Translations under genes and position numbers: made by a program
Origin: Dehalococcoidia bacterium
Lineage (GTDB): Bacteria; Chloroflexota; Dehalococcoidia; JACVQG01; JAHKAY01
DNA length: 9,227 nt
Direction of reading: 5' to 3'
Assembly: GCA_030740315.1 (NCBI GenBank)
Contig: JASLXN010000046.1
Coordinates: forward strand, 1-9,227
The notes under the pieces: generated by a model
Seen by the model: the letters and a program-made list of their open reading frames with translations, nothing else
Told to the model about the DNA's origin: nothing
Database searches by the model: none
Part shown: in pieces, positions 1 through 6,202 of the stretch
How the letters are laid out: every line of letters starts with the position of its first letter
Numbering within the stretch: position 1 is the first letter of the stretch

Positions 1-1
1 C

Positions 2-130
2 CAGGCCCCGACCCTGGTCATCCACGGCACGCGCGACAACGTCGTCCCCCCCGAGGTCGGCCGCCGCCTCGCCGCCGCCATCCCCGGCGCCCGCTACCAG
101 CTCCTCGACGGCCTGGGGCACATGCTGATG
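2..130 (+). CDS. alpha/beta-hydrolase, C-terminal fragment (5' end outside window)
   Basis: Frame 2 is open from the first bases and reads like the end of an alpha/beta-hydrolase fold enzyme. The motif LVIHGTRDNVVPP carries the usual acidic catalytic residue (the D of GTRD). It is followed by RRLAAAIPGARYQLLDG and then GLGHM, which holds the catalytic histidine. The roughly 15-20 residues that normally follow the histidine are missing, because the frame runs directly into tryptophan synthase alpha sequence at about 131. Codons here end almost only in C or G, far more than in the genes to the right. This suggests a foreign or wrongly joined segment. The substrate cannot be guessed from this fragment. 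Confidence 0.6.
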
Positions 131-373
131 GTCACCGGCGCCCGCCAGGTGCTGCCCCCGGGACTGGAGTCCTTTGTGGGCAGGGTGAAGCAGAGTGCTA
201 CCCTACCCCTGGCGGTGGGTTTCGGCATCTCCACACCGGAGCAGGCGGTAAGGGTGGCGGCGGTGGCGGACGGGGTTATCGTGGGCAGCCGCTTAATTCA
301 GATTATCCGGGAGGACGGCGGTTACGCCGCCGCTCGGGAATTCATCCGGGGTCTGCGCCAGGCGCTAGGATGA
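131..373 (+). pseudogene. trpA: tryptophan synthase alpha chain, C-terminal fragment only
   Basis: About 80 C-terminal residues of TrpA are present, ending at TGA 371-373. The protein would be the alpha subunit of tryptophan synthase, which cleaves indole-3-glycerol phosphate to indole and glyceraldehyde 3-phosphate in the last step of tryptophan synthesis. Recognisable pieces are VTGAR followed by LPPGLESF, then LPLAVGFGISTPEQA, which is the phosphate-binding GFGIS loop, then ADGVIVGSRLI and an amphipathic C-terminal helix. The N-terminal two thirds of the TIM barrel, with the catalytic Glu and Asp, are absent. Alpha/beta-hydrolase sequence sits upstream in the same frame, so the encoded chain cannot be a working TrpA. 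An assembly join is as likely as a real deletion or recombination. ATG 122 could start a short product, but I see no reason to believe in it. Confidence 0.72.
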
Positions 374-620
374 GGTGGGTGGTCTACCAACTTGCTCTCC
401 ATAGGCTCTGGCAATATGGCGGCGTCTTGTGTACTATCAATATCTTCCCGAAGGCACCTCCTCGCCCCATAGTCGGTGTTGGCAAGAAACCACTCGCGGT
501 GCTATATTCAACCCATCTTTTGGCACATGCCGTTATACATATGGGTTATACGGGTGTGAGGGGAGGTCGGGTAGGGTTAACTGTCCAGCTAAACGAATTC
601 TTCCAGAATCTGGCGAAGCA
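374..620. other. gene-free stretch after trpA fragment
   Basis: No convincing protein is seen on either strand. Two overlapping plus-strand frames cross it, but their translations are rich in Trp, Arg and Cys and have no recognisable domain. A promoter-like pair at 479-508 and an imperfect inverted repeat, ACCCAT (near 509) with ATGGGT (near 540), are the only structures noticed. The stretch may be decayed coding sequence. Confidence 0.4.
479..508 (+). promoter_or_regulatory. possible sigma-70-type promoter
   Basis: TTGGCA (479-484) and TATATT (503-508) are separated by 18 nt, and each matches the consensus hexamer at 5 of 6 positions. It would point toward the fragment at 621-803 and the DUF1648 gene. 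No other support exists, and such pairs occur by chance. Confidence 0.3.
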
Positions 621-803
621 GTGGCAGTGGTGGACAAGATTAAGAAGTTTCAGCGCATCTTCAAGAAATGCGGTGGCCCGGGGTATCGTATTTACACAGG
701 CATACTCAGCGGGCTGACGGATCGTGGGGTTTGTGAGTTCGATATGGAGAGCTTGGGCAAGTTAGAAGGACTCTTCTGGGCAGCGTCGCATAACATTGAA
801 TAA
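621..803 (+). pseudogene. remnant of a small alpha/beta (ferredoxin-like) hypothetical protein
   Basis: The frame ending at TAA 801-803 becomes protein-like only from about GTG 621: VDKIKKFQRIFKKCGGP, then RIYTGILSG, then VCEFDMESLGKLEG. The pattern is a basic helix, a GGP turn, a beta strand RIYTG, a strand ending in CEF and a helix ESLGKLEG. It resembles half of small dimeric alpha-beta-barrel proteins of the antibiotic-monooxygenase/NIPSNAP kind. The first strand expected in that fold is missing, and the frame upstream (429-620) is unlike protein. There is no good ribosome binding site. I read it as a truncated relic, although a short functional protein cannot be excluded. The family assignment rests on the pattern alone. 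Confidence 0.33.
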
Positions 804-916
804 ACCGCAGCCCACGAGAAACGGTAGGAAGGGTTGAAGCTGCTGGTGTAAGAAGCTACAGTAGATCTGTGGAACCGAGAGGTTTAGATTGCATCGCCGA
901 GCCAACCTTAATACGC
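804..916. other. intergenic, nothing recognised
   Basis: Short spacer between the small-protein remnant and the DUF1648 gene. It has stop codons in all plus frames and no clear promoter or terminator. Confidence 0.4.
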
Positions 917-934
917 GGTGGGCATATGCCCGCC
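917..934. repeat. 18-bp near-perfect palindrome, possible operator
   Basis: The sequence GGTGGGCATATGCCCGCC reads as two 9-bp arms that are complementary except for one G-T pair. It overlaps the upstream candidate GTG start (918) of the DUF1648 gene. Its size and symmetry fit the binding site of a dimeric repressor, but no regulator gene is present in the window. Confidence 0.3.
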
Positions 935-1499
935 ATTACAGACTGCTATAGGGCATCAATTTGAGCCAGTGCTGGACAGGTTAAGGCGGGCCTACCCCCT
1001 TAAAGTGGAGTTGGTTCCTTTGCTGCTGGCCTTGCTGACCAGCTATATACTATTGTCAACATTCCCCGGCCTGTCGGACCAGGTGCCCACACACTTCAAC
1101 CCCGCCGGCCAGCCAGACCGATGGGGCACCCGGGTGGTTCTGCTCCTCCTGTGGGTGGCCCAGATTGGACTGGTATACATACCCGCGTCGCTGTTCGGGC
1201 TGGCCCTGGCGGTTATGGGAGACTTCCGTTCCCTCGTCAGCCTGCCGGGCGTGATGAAGAGAGAACTGACCGCGGACCAGGCTGAGGCTGTGAGGATATG
1301 GGCTATACGGCTGTTGCTGGTCACCAAGACGCTGGCGATGGCCCTGCTGGCCGTTGTTCTGTATAACTCCATACGGCTGGCCCAGGGCGAAACGGCACTC
1401 TGGGGTGGTATATTCTGGGCCGTGCTGGCCCTCCTGCTGGTAGGCACAGCATTTATCATATGGCGGCTCCTGTCCTTGCAAAAAAAGGGGGATGTGTAG
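918..1499 (+). CDS. DUF1648 (SdpI-like) integral membrane protein
   Basis: A protein of up to 193 residues with four hydrophobic segments at about 31-50, 73-100, 128-150 and 161-185. Between the first two lies QVPTHFNPAGQPDRWG (55-70), which is the DUF1648 signature loop. Relatives include the N-terminal part of SdpI, the Bacillus immunity protein against the SdpC toxin, so an immunity or signalling role in the membrane is possible but unproven. The longest start, GTG 918, lies inside a palindrome and adds a hydrophilic leader of poor quality. GTG 969 (residue 18, giving VLDRLRRAYPLKVEL) is an attractive alternative, placing a basic stretch before the first membrane helix. Neither start has a strong ribosome binding site. 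The next gene starts 2 nt after the stop, so the two were probably co-transcribed. Confidence 0.72.
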   Translation: MGICPPLQTAIGHQFEPVLDRLRRAYPLKVELVPLLLALLTSYILLSTFPGLSDQVPTHFNPAGQPDRWGTRVVLLLLWVAQIGLVYIPASLFGLALAVMGDFRSLVSLPGVMKRELTADQAEAVRIWAIRLLLVTKTLAMALLAVVLYNSIRLAQGETALWGGIFWAVLALLLVGTAFIIWRLLSLQKKGDV

Positions 1500-1501
1500 C
1501 T

Positions 1502-2095
1502 ATGCAGGTGACGGCTAACATTGAAACCAGTTGGACAGATTACGCAGTGTTAGCACTTAGCGGGCTAACACTCATCATCATCCTTATCCTGGCTGGTTTA
1601 GCATACGCTCGCAGGCAGTTGGACTCCATGGCAAAAGAGCGTAATATTCAGGCCCTTCTGCACTTTCTTGAAGTCTGGGACTCCGCTGAGACAATTGAAT
1701 CTCGCCGCCTCATTAACGACTACGATAACGACTACGATCGGAATGCTTTGCCTGAAGCTATTTAAAATGCCGACAAACTGAGTATCTTAAACTACTCCCG
1801 CCTGACCAGGGTAGCCGACTTCTTTGAAGACTTGGGTTACGTGTGGACAAAAGAATATATTATATTAGAAGACATCAAAGAGGAACTCATATTTTCAGTG
1901 AGGATGTACTGTAGGTTCTACTGGAAGTACATTCAGAATATGCAGAGGAAAAAGGAGGATAAGCATGCCTATCAACATTTCTCCGACTTGGACAAAACCC
2001 ACAAGAGTGGGAGAAGCGAAGAGCGATATACTTGCTTACTTGGGTGGCCTACCGAACATGCTAACCTCTTCCTTCTCCCTCTACTCTTATCATAA
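1502..2095 (+). pseudogene. DUF4760-like membrane protein interrupted by an in-frame stop
   Basis: ATG 1502 has GGGGGA about 9 nt upstream. The product begins with a membrane helix (residues 16-34, LSGLTLIIILILAGLAY), followed by RRQLDSMAKERNIQALLHFLEVWDS, the helix pattern typical of DUF4760 proteins. TAA at 1763-1765 ends this frame after 87 residues. The same frame then continues with family-like sequence, LTRVADFFEDLGYVWTKEYI and further helices with SVRMYCRFYWKYI, up to TAG/TAA near 2095. No frameshift is needed; a single sense-to-stop change explains it. A perfect 12-bp tandem duplication (1715-1738, encoding NDYD twice) sits just before the stop. The region is visibly richer in A+T than its neighbours. 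The last roughly 30 codons no longer look like the family. The 87-residue piece may still be made as a truncated membrane protein. The family name is from pattern memory. Confidence 0.6.
1715..1738 (+). repeat. 12-bp perfect tandem duplication (2 copies)
   Basis: AACGACTACGAT is repeated twice without change, at 1715-1726 and 1727-1738. It adds an in-frame NDYD to the interrupted membrane protein and lies 24 bp before its premature stop. It looks like a recent slippage event. Confidence 0.85.
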
Positions 2096-2150
2096 ATCGA
2101 CTGCCCTCGAAGTCAAAATCGCGATCTTCAAGCCGCAGGCGACCAGATAG
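1965..2150 (+). CDS. possible 61-residue protein with strong ribosome binding site
   Basis: ATG 1965 follows AAAAAGGAGGATAAGC, an ideal Shine-Dalgarno sequence with about 6 nt spacing. The frame differs from that of the interrupted gene it overlaps. The translation begins MPINISPTWTKPTRVGEAK, then DILAYLGGLPNMLTSSFSLY, and ends KIAIFKPQATR four bases before the stop of the convergent loader gene. The composition is protein-like, but I recognise no family. It may be the head of a truncated gene rather than a complete one. The SD-like AAGGAGGAT also encodes part of the Lys/Glu-rich KKEDK of the overlapping frame, so it could be coincidental. Confidence 0.35.
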   Translation: MPINISPTWTKPTRVGEAKSDILAYLGGLPNMLTSSFSLYSYHKSTALEVKIAIFKPQATR

Positions 2151-2153
2151 GCC

Positions 2154-3512
2154 TCACCGTGGGGGGCGTATCTCAGGCCCTTTCCGGTTCATGCGGTAGT
2201 CCGGTGCGGTGATGATTATGAACTCGTTTGTGGACGGGTCACCTATGCGCGACATGTAGCGGCTCTCAATCTGGTTCATATGCAACGAGGTGGTTATGAC
2301 CGTAGGCAGCTCTGCGTTGTACCGGAAATTCAGAAGTTGGTAGAGCTTATCGTGTGCCCAGGCGGTAGAGGCGTGCTCCCCGAAGTCGTCCAGAATCAGC
2401 ATAGGGGTCTGTCTTACCGCCTCAAAGGCCTCATCATAGCTGGTCAGGCTGTCCGGGCTGAAGGTGTGGCGCAAGTGGTCTAACAGGTCGGGGATCACCA
2501 AGAACATGGCAGGCTCCCCCTGCGCCCGCCGGTGATGGGCGATGGCGGCGGCCAGGTGGGTCTTGCCGCAGCCATTGGTGCCCATAAAAACCAGCCAGCC
2601 CTCCGGCCCTGCGGCGAACTCTTTGGCCTTCTTGTGGGCATAGTTGAGCGTCTGCTGCTGCTCGGCGGGCAGGTCTTGGCGGCGTTTCCAAGAGGAGAAG
2701 ATCATTCGTTTCAGACGTGGCTGCCCTAGTACCTCCAGCTTGGCGAGCGGGGCCACCCGATCTCCCTCCAACTCCAGAACCCGGCTCAGTGTGGTGTCTG
2801 TGAGGCGCTGGCGTAGAGGCTCCTCTAGGCGGCTCAGGGGCAGGCGGGTGGTGAAAACAGTGGGCAGCCGGGCCTGGTAGCGGTAGTCAATCACCTGGAA
2901 CAGCTTGTCCGCCGCCCAGGGGGAGGCGAAGTGGCCCCCTAGATCATCCAACGCCAGCAGCGGTGCTGTCTTCACCTGAGGCAGTAACTGGTCATATGTC
3001 ATTTGGCTGTTCGGGGAGAAGGCGGCGCGCAGGTGGTCCAAGAGCTGAGCTACTGAGACGAAAAGGGCCGGCTCCCCCTGTGCCATGCGTTTGTTGGCGA
3101 TGGCGGCGGCCAAGTGTGTCTTGCCGGTGCCAGAGGGTCCGGAGATCACCAGCCACCCCAGAGGCCCTTGGGCGAAGGCCTGGGCAGCCTGGTGGGCCTG
3201 GGCAAAGGTGGGGGAGTCCCCCTGCCTGCCACCGGGGTTCAGGTTCTCAAATGTGAGCCGTGTAAGTGGGCCTAGGTTGGAGTATAGCTCCAACCTGGCC
3301 AGCCTGTCCTGTGGCCGGTCCCTTTGCAGGCACGCACATGGCTCCAAGCGGGAGAAATCGGGCTGACCGGAGGCCAGGGTGGGGTGGATGAACCCCGCCC
3401 CTCGGCAGACCGGGCACGGCTCTTCCGGCTCTTCAGTGGGGGGTTGCCCGCTCATCGAGCCACCTGGCGTATCTGTCTGCATCCTCTTCAAAACCTCTCC
3501 CAGCCTTTCCAC
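2154..3512 (-). CDS. DnaC/DnaI-like helicase loader with two tandem AAA+ domains
   Basis: A 452-residue protein, about twice the length of ordinary DnaC/DnaI loaders. A putative zinc site comes first: C33-x2-C36, then C59-x-C61. AAA+ module 1 spans about 100-265, with Walker A GPSGTGKT (125-132), Walker B LLALDDLG (185-192), TTR after the sensor-1 strand and RQRLTD (234-239). Module 2 spans about 285-440, with Walker A GTNGCGKT (311-318), Walker B MLILDDFG (371-378), ITTS and a closing R-rich helix (ESRYMSRIGD). The modules align along their whole length, about 186 residues apart (GPLGWLV against GPEGWLV), which indicates internal duplication. Loaders of this kind place the DnaB ring on DNA, and dnaB is two genes upstream in the same operon. 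GTG 3512 is chosen because AGGAGG lies 9 nt upstream; ATG 3455 (residue 20) with AGGTGG is the main alternative. IstB transposition ATPases are related, but no transposase is present. Confidence 0.85.
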   Translation of the reverse strand: MERLGEVLKRMQTDTPGGSMSGQPPTEEPEEPCPVCRGAGFIHPTLASGQPDFSRLEPCACLQRDRPQDRLARLELYSNLGPLTRLTFENLNPGGRQGDSPTFAQAHQAAQAFAQGPLGWLVISGPSGTGKTHLAAAIANKRMAQGEPALFVSVAQLLDHLRAAFSPNSQMTYDQLLPQVKTAPLLALDDLGGHFASPWAADKLFQVIDYRYQARLPTVFTTRLPLSRLEEPLRQRLTDTTLSRVLELEGDRVAPLAKLEVLGQPRLKRMIFSSWKRRQDLPAEQQQTLNYAHKKAKEFAAGPEGWLVFMGTNGCGKTHLAAAIAHHRRAQGEPAMFLVIPDLLDHLRHTFSPDSLTSYDEAFEAVRQTPMLILDDFGEHASTAWAHDKLYQLLNFRYNAELPTVITTSLHMNQIESRYMSRIGDPSTNEFIIITAPDYRMNRKGPEIRPPR

Positions 3513-4128
3513 CTTCTCTGCCCTCCTCGGCCCAGCGTTCCAAGATTCGGGCTACATAGCTCCAGCGACGCTTGTTATGGGACACCGCCTCCCGGAATGC
3601 CTCCTCTATCCAGGGGGCGGGGTACCGCTCCTCCGCCGCTTTAAGCTCTTCGGCCACGAGTGGGGTTATCAGGCCGATGTTCTGCTCGTATAAAGTGAAA
3701 ATGCTGTCCTCGGGGGGTGGGGGGGGACTATGAGGTACGGCTATCTCTCCTAGAGGCACCTCACCCCGAGTGATGCGTCCCACAGCTTCCCTGCCCTGGC
3801 GGTCGTTTAAGAAATAAAGCTCGTGCGGTTTCCCCTCCCGTGCTACGGTGAGGGTGAGGAAGGTGCCCCTGCGGCAGGCCGCCATCAGGGCCTGCTTCAG
3901 GCTTTCCTCACAGCTGTTCCCGAGTCCCTTCACCATGTCCGGAGCCCGTAGCATCTCGCCCAGGGTAACAAAGCGGGGATAGCCCTTCTTGCAGTAAAGA
4001 AGGCGGAACAGGTGCAGACTGACCTTGAGCTCCGCCAGATCCTCTATCTCTTGGAGGAGGCCGGTGATGAACAGGTTGGGAAGGGGGGTATAGCCGGTCT
4101 TAGCCGGGAAACCCTGGAAAGGCTTCAT
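3433..4128 (-). CDS. DnaD-domain primosome protein
   Basis: A 231-residue protein with the DnaD two-part build. Residues 1-110 look like a winged-helix N-domain (LPNLFITGLLQEI, then helix-rich sequence and GTFLTLTV / HELYFLND strands). A proline run (135-139) is the linker. Residues 141-201 are a DnaD/DnaB_2 domain: IFTLYEQNIGLITPLVAEEL, then PAPWIEEAFREAV and the signature YVARILERW (191-199). In Bacillus, DnaD acts with DnaB and DnaI to recruit the replicative helicase; position between dnaB and the loader fits that role here. Start ATG 4128 lies inside the end of dnaB (29-nt overlap). A GGAG about 9 nt upstream is a modest ribosome binding site. The 3' end overlaps the loader gene by 80 nt. 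The linker is encoded by C6-A-C8 on the coding strand (G8 at 3719-3726), a possible slippage site. Confidence 0.82.
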   Translation of the reverse strand: MKPFQGFPAKTGYTPLPNLFITGLLQEIEDLAELKVSLHLFRLLYCKKGYPRFVTLGEMLRAPDMVKGLGNSCEESLKQALMAACRRGTFLTLTVAREGKPHELYFLNDRQGREAVGRITRGEVPLGEIAVPHSPPPPPEDSIFTLYEQNIGLITPLVAEELKAAEERYPAPWIEEAFREAVSHNKRRWSYVARILERWAEEGREGGKAGRGFEEDADRYARWLDERATPH

Positions 4129-5491
4129 GTGCTAACTGCTCCGGGGCGAAGTTATCGAACTTGGCGGTACGGGATACCCAGCGTAGCTTTATCTCGCCCG
4201 TGGGACCGTTGCGGTGCTTGGCGATGATGATATCGGCTACGCCACGGGGGTACTCCTCCTCACCGTGCTCCCTGGCCCACTCATCCGGGCTGTAGTAGTA
4301 TTCATCCCGGTAGATGAACATAACTATATCAGCGTCCTGCTCGATGCTGCCGCTGTCCCGGAGGTCGGATAGCTGGGGGCGGTGGGAGGCCCTGAACTCT
4401 GCGGCACGGCTGAGCTGGGATACCGCCAGGACCGGCACATTCAGTTCCCTAGCCAGTGCCTTGAGGGAGCGGGAGATAAAGCTTATCTCCTGCACCCGGT
4501 TGTCGTTTCGGGTGTCCCCTTGGGCCAGTTGCAAATAGTCCACCACTATGAGATCCAGGCCGCGCTCGTTTTGAAGGCGGCGTGCCTTAGAGCGTAGCTG
4601 CGACATGGATGACTGGGGGGTATCGTCTATATAGAAATTGGCCTCGGAGAGGATACCGCTTGCGTCTATGAGGCGCTTCTCTTCGTCGTCGGACAGCAGC
4701 TTCCGACGCAGGCGGTGGGTGTCAATGGTGGCCTCAGCAGATAACAGCCTTTCCACCACTGATTCCTTGGACATCTCTAGGCTGAACATGGCCACGCAAG
4801 CATTGTAATCCAGGGTGGCGTTGCGGATCATGCCAAGACAGAGGCTGGTCTTGCCCAGGCTGGGGCGGGCGGCCAGCACCACCAGATCGGACCGCTGCAG
4901 GCCTCCAAGGAAATCATCCATGGCGGCGAAGCCGGTGAAGATATGGGGGAGCTTACTCCCTTCCGCCTCAGTGGTGGGCTGCTCCTCAAAATAGGTGTCC
5001 AGGAGGTTACGGATATGGGTGAAGTCGCGGCCGCTCTCGCCCCGCCGCAGGCGGTATAACATGTCCTCCGCCTGGTCCAGGGTAGCGTCTATATCCGGCC
5101 CGGCGTCATACCCCAGGGCGGCAATTTGGCCGGCGGAGGAGATAAGCTGGCGCATCTTGGACAGGCGGTGCACTATTGCGGCGTAGTGGTCAATCTCAAA
5201 GGAGGAGGGTGCTGTGGACTGTAGATGCAGCAGGTAGGCGGGGCCGCCGGCGTCCTCCAGCCGGCTCATGCGGGAGAGCTCAGCGCCCACCGTCACTTGG
5301 TCCACCGCCTGGTTGCGGCTGAACACGCTTAGGCTGGCCTGGAAAAGCCAGCGGTTCTGCTCGCGGAAGAAGTCCCCCGGCTGCAACACCCCGGCCAGCC
5401 GGTACATGGTCTCGCCGTCCAGCAGCAGGCAGCCGAGCACGGCTTCCTCAGCCTGGAGATCGTGAGGGGGTAGCCCAGGGTTTTCACTCAC
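4100..5491 (-). CDS. dnaB: replicative DNA helicase DnaB
   Basis: A 463-residue protein of normal length for DnaB, the hexameric 5'-3' helicase that unwinds DNA at the replication fork. The N-terminal domain (about 8-110) starts PPHDLQAEEAVLGCLLLDGE, the classic DnaB opening. The linker helix follows, with the RecA-like motor domain from about 180: FTGFAAMDDFLGGLQ, Walker A ARPSLGKT (208-215), FSLEMSKESVVERLLS (H1a region), Walker B LIVVDYLQL (314-322), VSQLSRAAEFR (358-366), LSDLRDSGSIEQDAD (374-388) and the arginine-finger region AKHRNGPTG (424-432). All key residues are present. The GTG start at 5491 is set by the opening motif. It overlaps the rplI stop by 8 nt, so translation is probably coupled. 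The downstream DnaD-domain and loader genes give a helicase-plus-loading operon. Confidence 0.97.
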   Translation of the reverse strand: MSENPGLPPHDLQAEEAVLGCLLLDGETMYRLAGVLQPGDFFREQNRWLFQASLSVFSRNQAVDQVTVGAELSRMSRLEDAGGPAYLLHLQSTAPSSFEIDHYAAIVHRLSKMRQLISSAGQIAALGYDAGPDIDATLDQAEDMLYRLRRGESGRDFTHIRNLLDTYFEEQPTTEAEGSKLPHIFTGFAAMDDFLGGLQRSDLVVLAARPSLGKTSLCLGMIRNATLDYNACVAMFSLEMSKESVVERLLSAEATIDTHRLRRKLLSDDEEKRLIDASGILSEANFYIDDTPQSSMSQLRSKARRLQNERGLDLIVVDYLQLAQGDTRNDNRVQEISFISRSLKALARELNVPVLAVSQLSRAAEFRASHRPQLSDLRDSGSIEQDADIVMFIYRDEYYYSPDEWAREHGEEEYPRGVADIIIAKHRNGPTGEIKLRWVSRTAKFDNFAPEQLAHEAFPGFPG

Positions 5492-5942
5492 CTAACGGTT
5501 CCACCACCACTTTGAGTTCCGCCTGGAGCCCCGGGCCTACATGCACCATCACCGTGTGCTGGCCCAGGCGCCGGATAGTGCCTGGCAGCTCAATATTCTT
5601 ACGGTCCATAGCTACGCCCTGTCGCTGCAGCTCCGCTGCAACATGACCGGCGGTCAGCGCACCGTAGAGCCTCTCTTTGCCGCCAGTCTTGGCCTTAAGC
5701 GTCAGGGTCATCTCAGAGATGCTTTTTTTCAGCCCCTCAAAGTGCTCCTGGCGAGAGAGGGCCCGCTTCTCGTCGGCCCGTTTGCGGTCCTCCCAGGTCT
5801 TGAGACTGGCTGCGGTAGCCACCATCGCCAGGCCCCGGGGGATGAGGTAGTTCCGGGCATAGCCCGGGGCCACCTGCTTCACCTCCCCGCTCTGGGCCAC
5901 TCCGGGGACTTCCTGCAGAAAAACCACCTTTACTGCTGACAT
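5484..5942 (-). CDS. rplI: 50S ribosomal protein L9
   Basis: A 152-residue protein, the usual length for L9, which binds 23S rRNA with its N-domain and reaches out from the 50S subunit. The N-domain shows KVVFLQEVPGVAQSGEVKQV and the family signature GYARNYLIPRGLA (27-39). A long basic connecting helix (about 43-75) follows, then the C-domain with GKERLYGALTAGHVAAEL and a final beta strand. ATG 5942 has GAGG about 10 nt upstream. It is the first gene of the minus-strand operon. The common partners rpsF, ssb and rpsR do not precede it here; instead the divergent rpmH cluster lies upstream. The gene is followed with an overlap by dnaB, a frequent pairing in bacteria. Confidence 0.97.
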   Translation of the reverse strand: MSAVKVVFLQEVPGVAQSGEVKQVAPGYARNYLIPRGLAMVATAASLKTWEDRKRADEKRALSRQEHFEGLKKSISEMTLTLKAKTGGKERLYGALTAGHVAAELQRQGVAMDRKNIELPGTIRRLGQHTVMVHVGPGLQAELKVVVEPLGE

Positions 5943-6023
5943 ATTATTTCTACCTCTATATATCCGGTATATGTCCGGGCATCCCTTAAGGCCGGGTGCC
6001 GCTTTCCGGGTTTCTATGCTTAG

Positions 6024-6052
6024 ATTATACCCCGCATGGGGTGCTGGGGGAA
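6024..6052 (-). promoter_or_regulatory. likely promoter of the rplI-dnaB operon
   Basis: On the minus strand a perfect TATAAT lies at 6029-6024, with only a weak -35 (TTCCCC at 6052-6047, 17-nt spacer). Transcription would start near 6017, giving a leader of about 75 nt before rplI ATG 5942. The leader has several CCGG-type short inverted repeats. The -10 is convincing; the -35 is not. Confidence 0.5.
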
Positions 6053-6069
6053 AGGAGGCCCTGTACCGG

Positions 6070-6201
6070 TTGTGGGCCGAAGAGTGTTATCTAAACGACT
6101 TGGACGGCCCTGAGCCAACGGATGTGAAGTGTCTCATGCGGCTTTTGCGGAGTTTCCTGAATACCCGACAGCGCAGAGCCGAGATTACAGTGGTCATTTA
6201 G
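6070..6201 (+). CDS. possible micro-protein in the divergent control region (uncertain)
   Basis: A plus-strand frame that is open from 5971 becomes protein-like after an AAGGAGG (6052-6058). With TTG 6070 as start it reads LWAEECYLNDLDGPEPTDVK then CLMRLLRSFLNTRQRRAEI and stops at 6199-6201, about 43 residues. The AAGGAGG sits 11 nt from this TTG, which is slightly long; ATG 6016 in the same frame is another option. No family is recognised. A downstream intrinsic terminator in the same direction (6302-6340) is the only contextual hint that this strand is transcribed. It could easily be chance. Confidence 0.22.
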   Translation: MWAEECYLNDLDGPEPTDVKCLMRLLRSFLNTRQRRAEITVVI

Positions 6202-6202
6202 C

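Noticed and set aside
370..717. Plus-strand frame overlapping the trpA stop as a gene
   Set aside because: Starts by ATGA overlap but the translation is Trp/Arg-rich with no domain, and its second half is the shadow of the more protein-like frame at 621-803.
1043..1481. Two minus-strand frames opposite the DUF1648 gene
   Set aside because: Both are antisense shadows; the plus strand has clear membrane helices and the DUF1648 motif.
2096..2153. Bidirectional terminator between the convergent genes
   Set aside because: Only a 5-bp GGCCT/AGGCC pair with a long loop was found and no T-run on either strand.
2154..3512. IstB-type transposon helper ATPase as evidence of an IS21 element
   Set aside because: No istA transposase, no terminal repeats, and the gene sits in an operon with dnaB and a DnaD-domain gene; a replication loader fits better.
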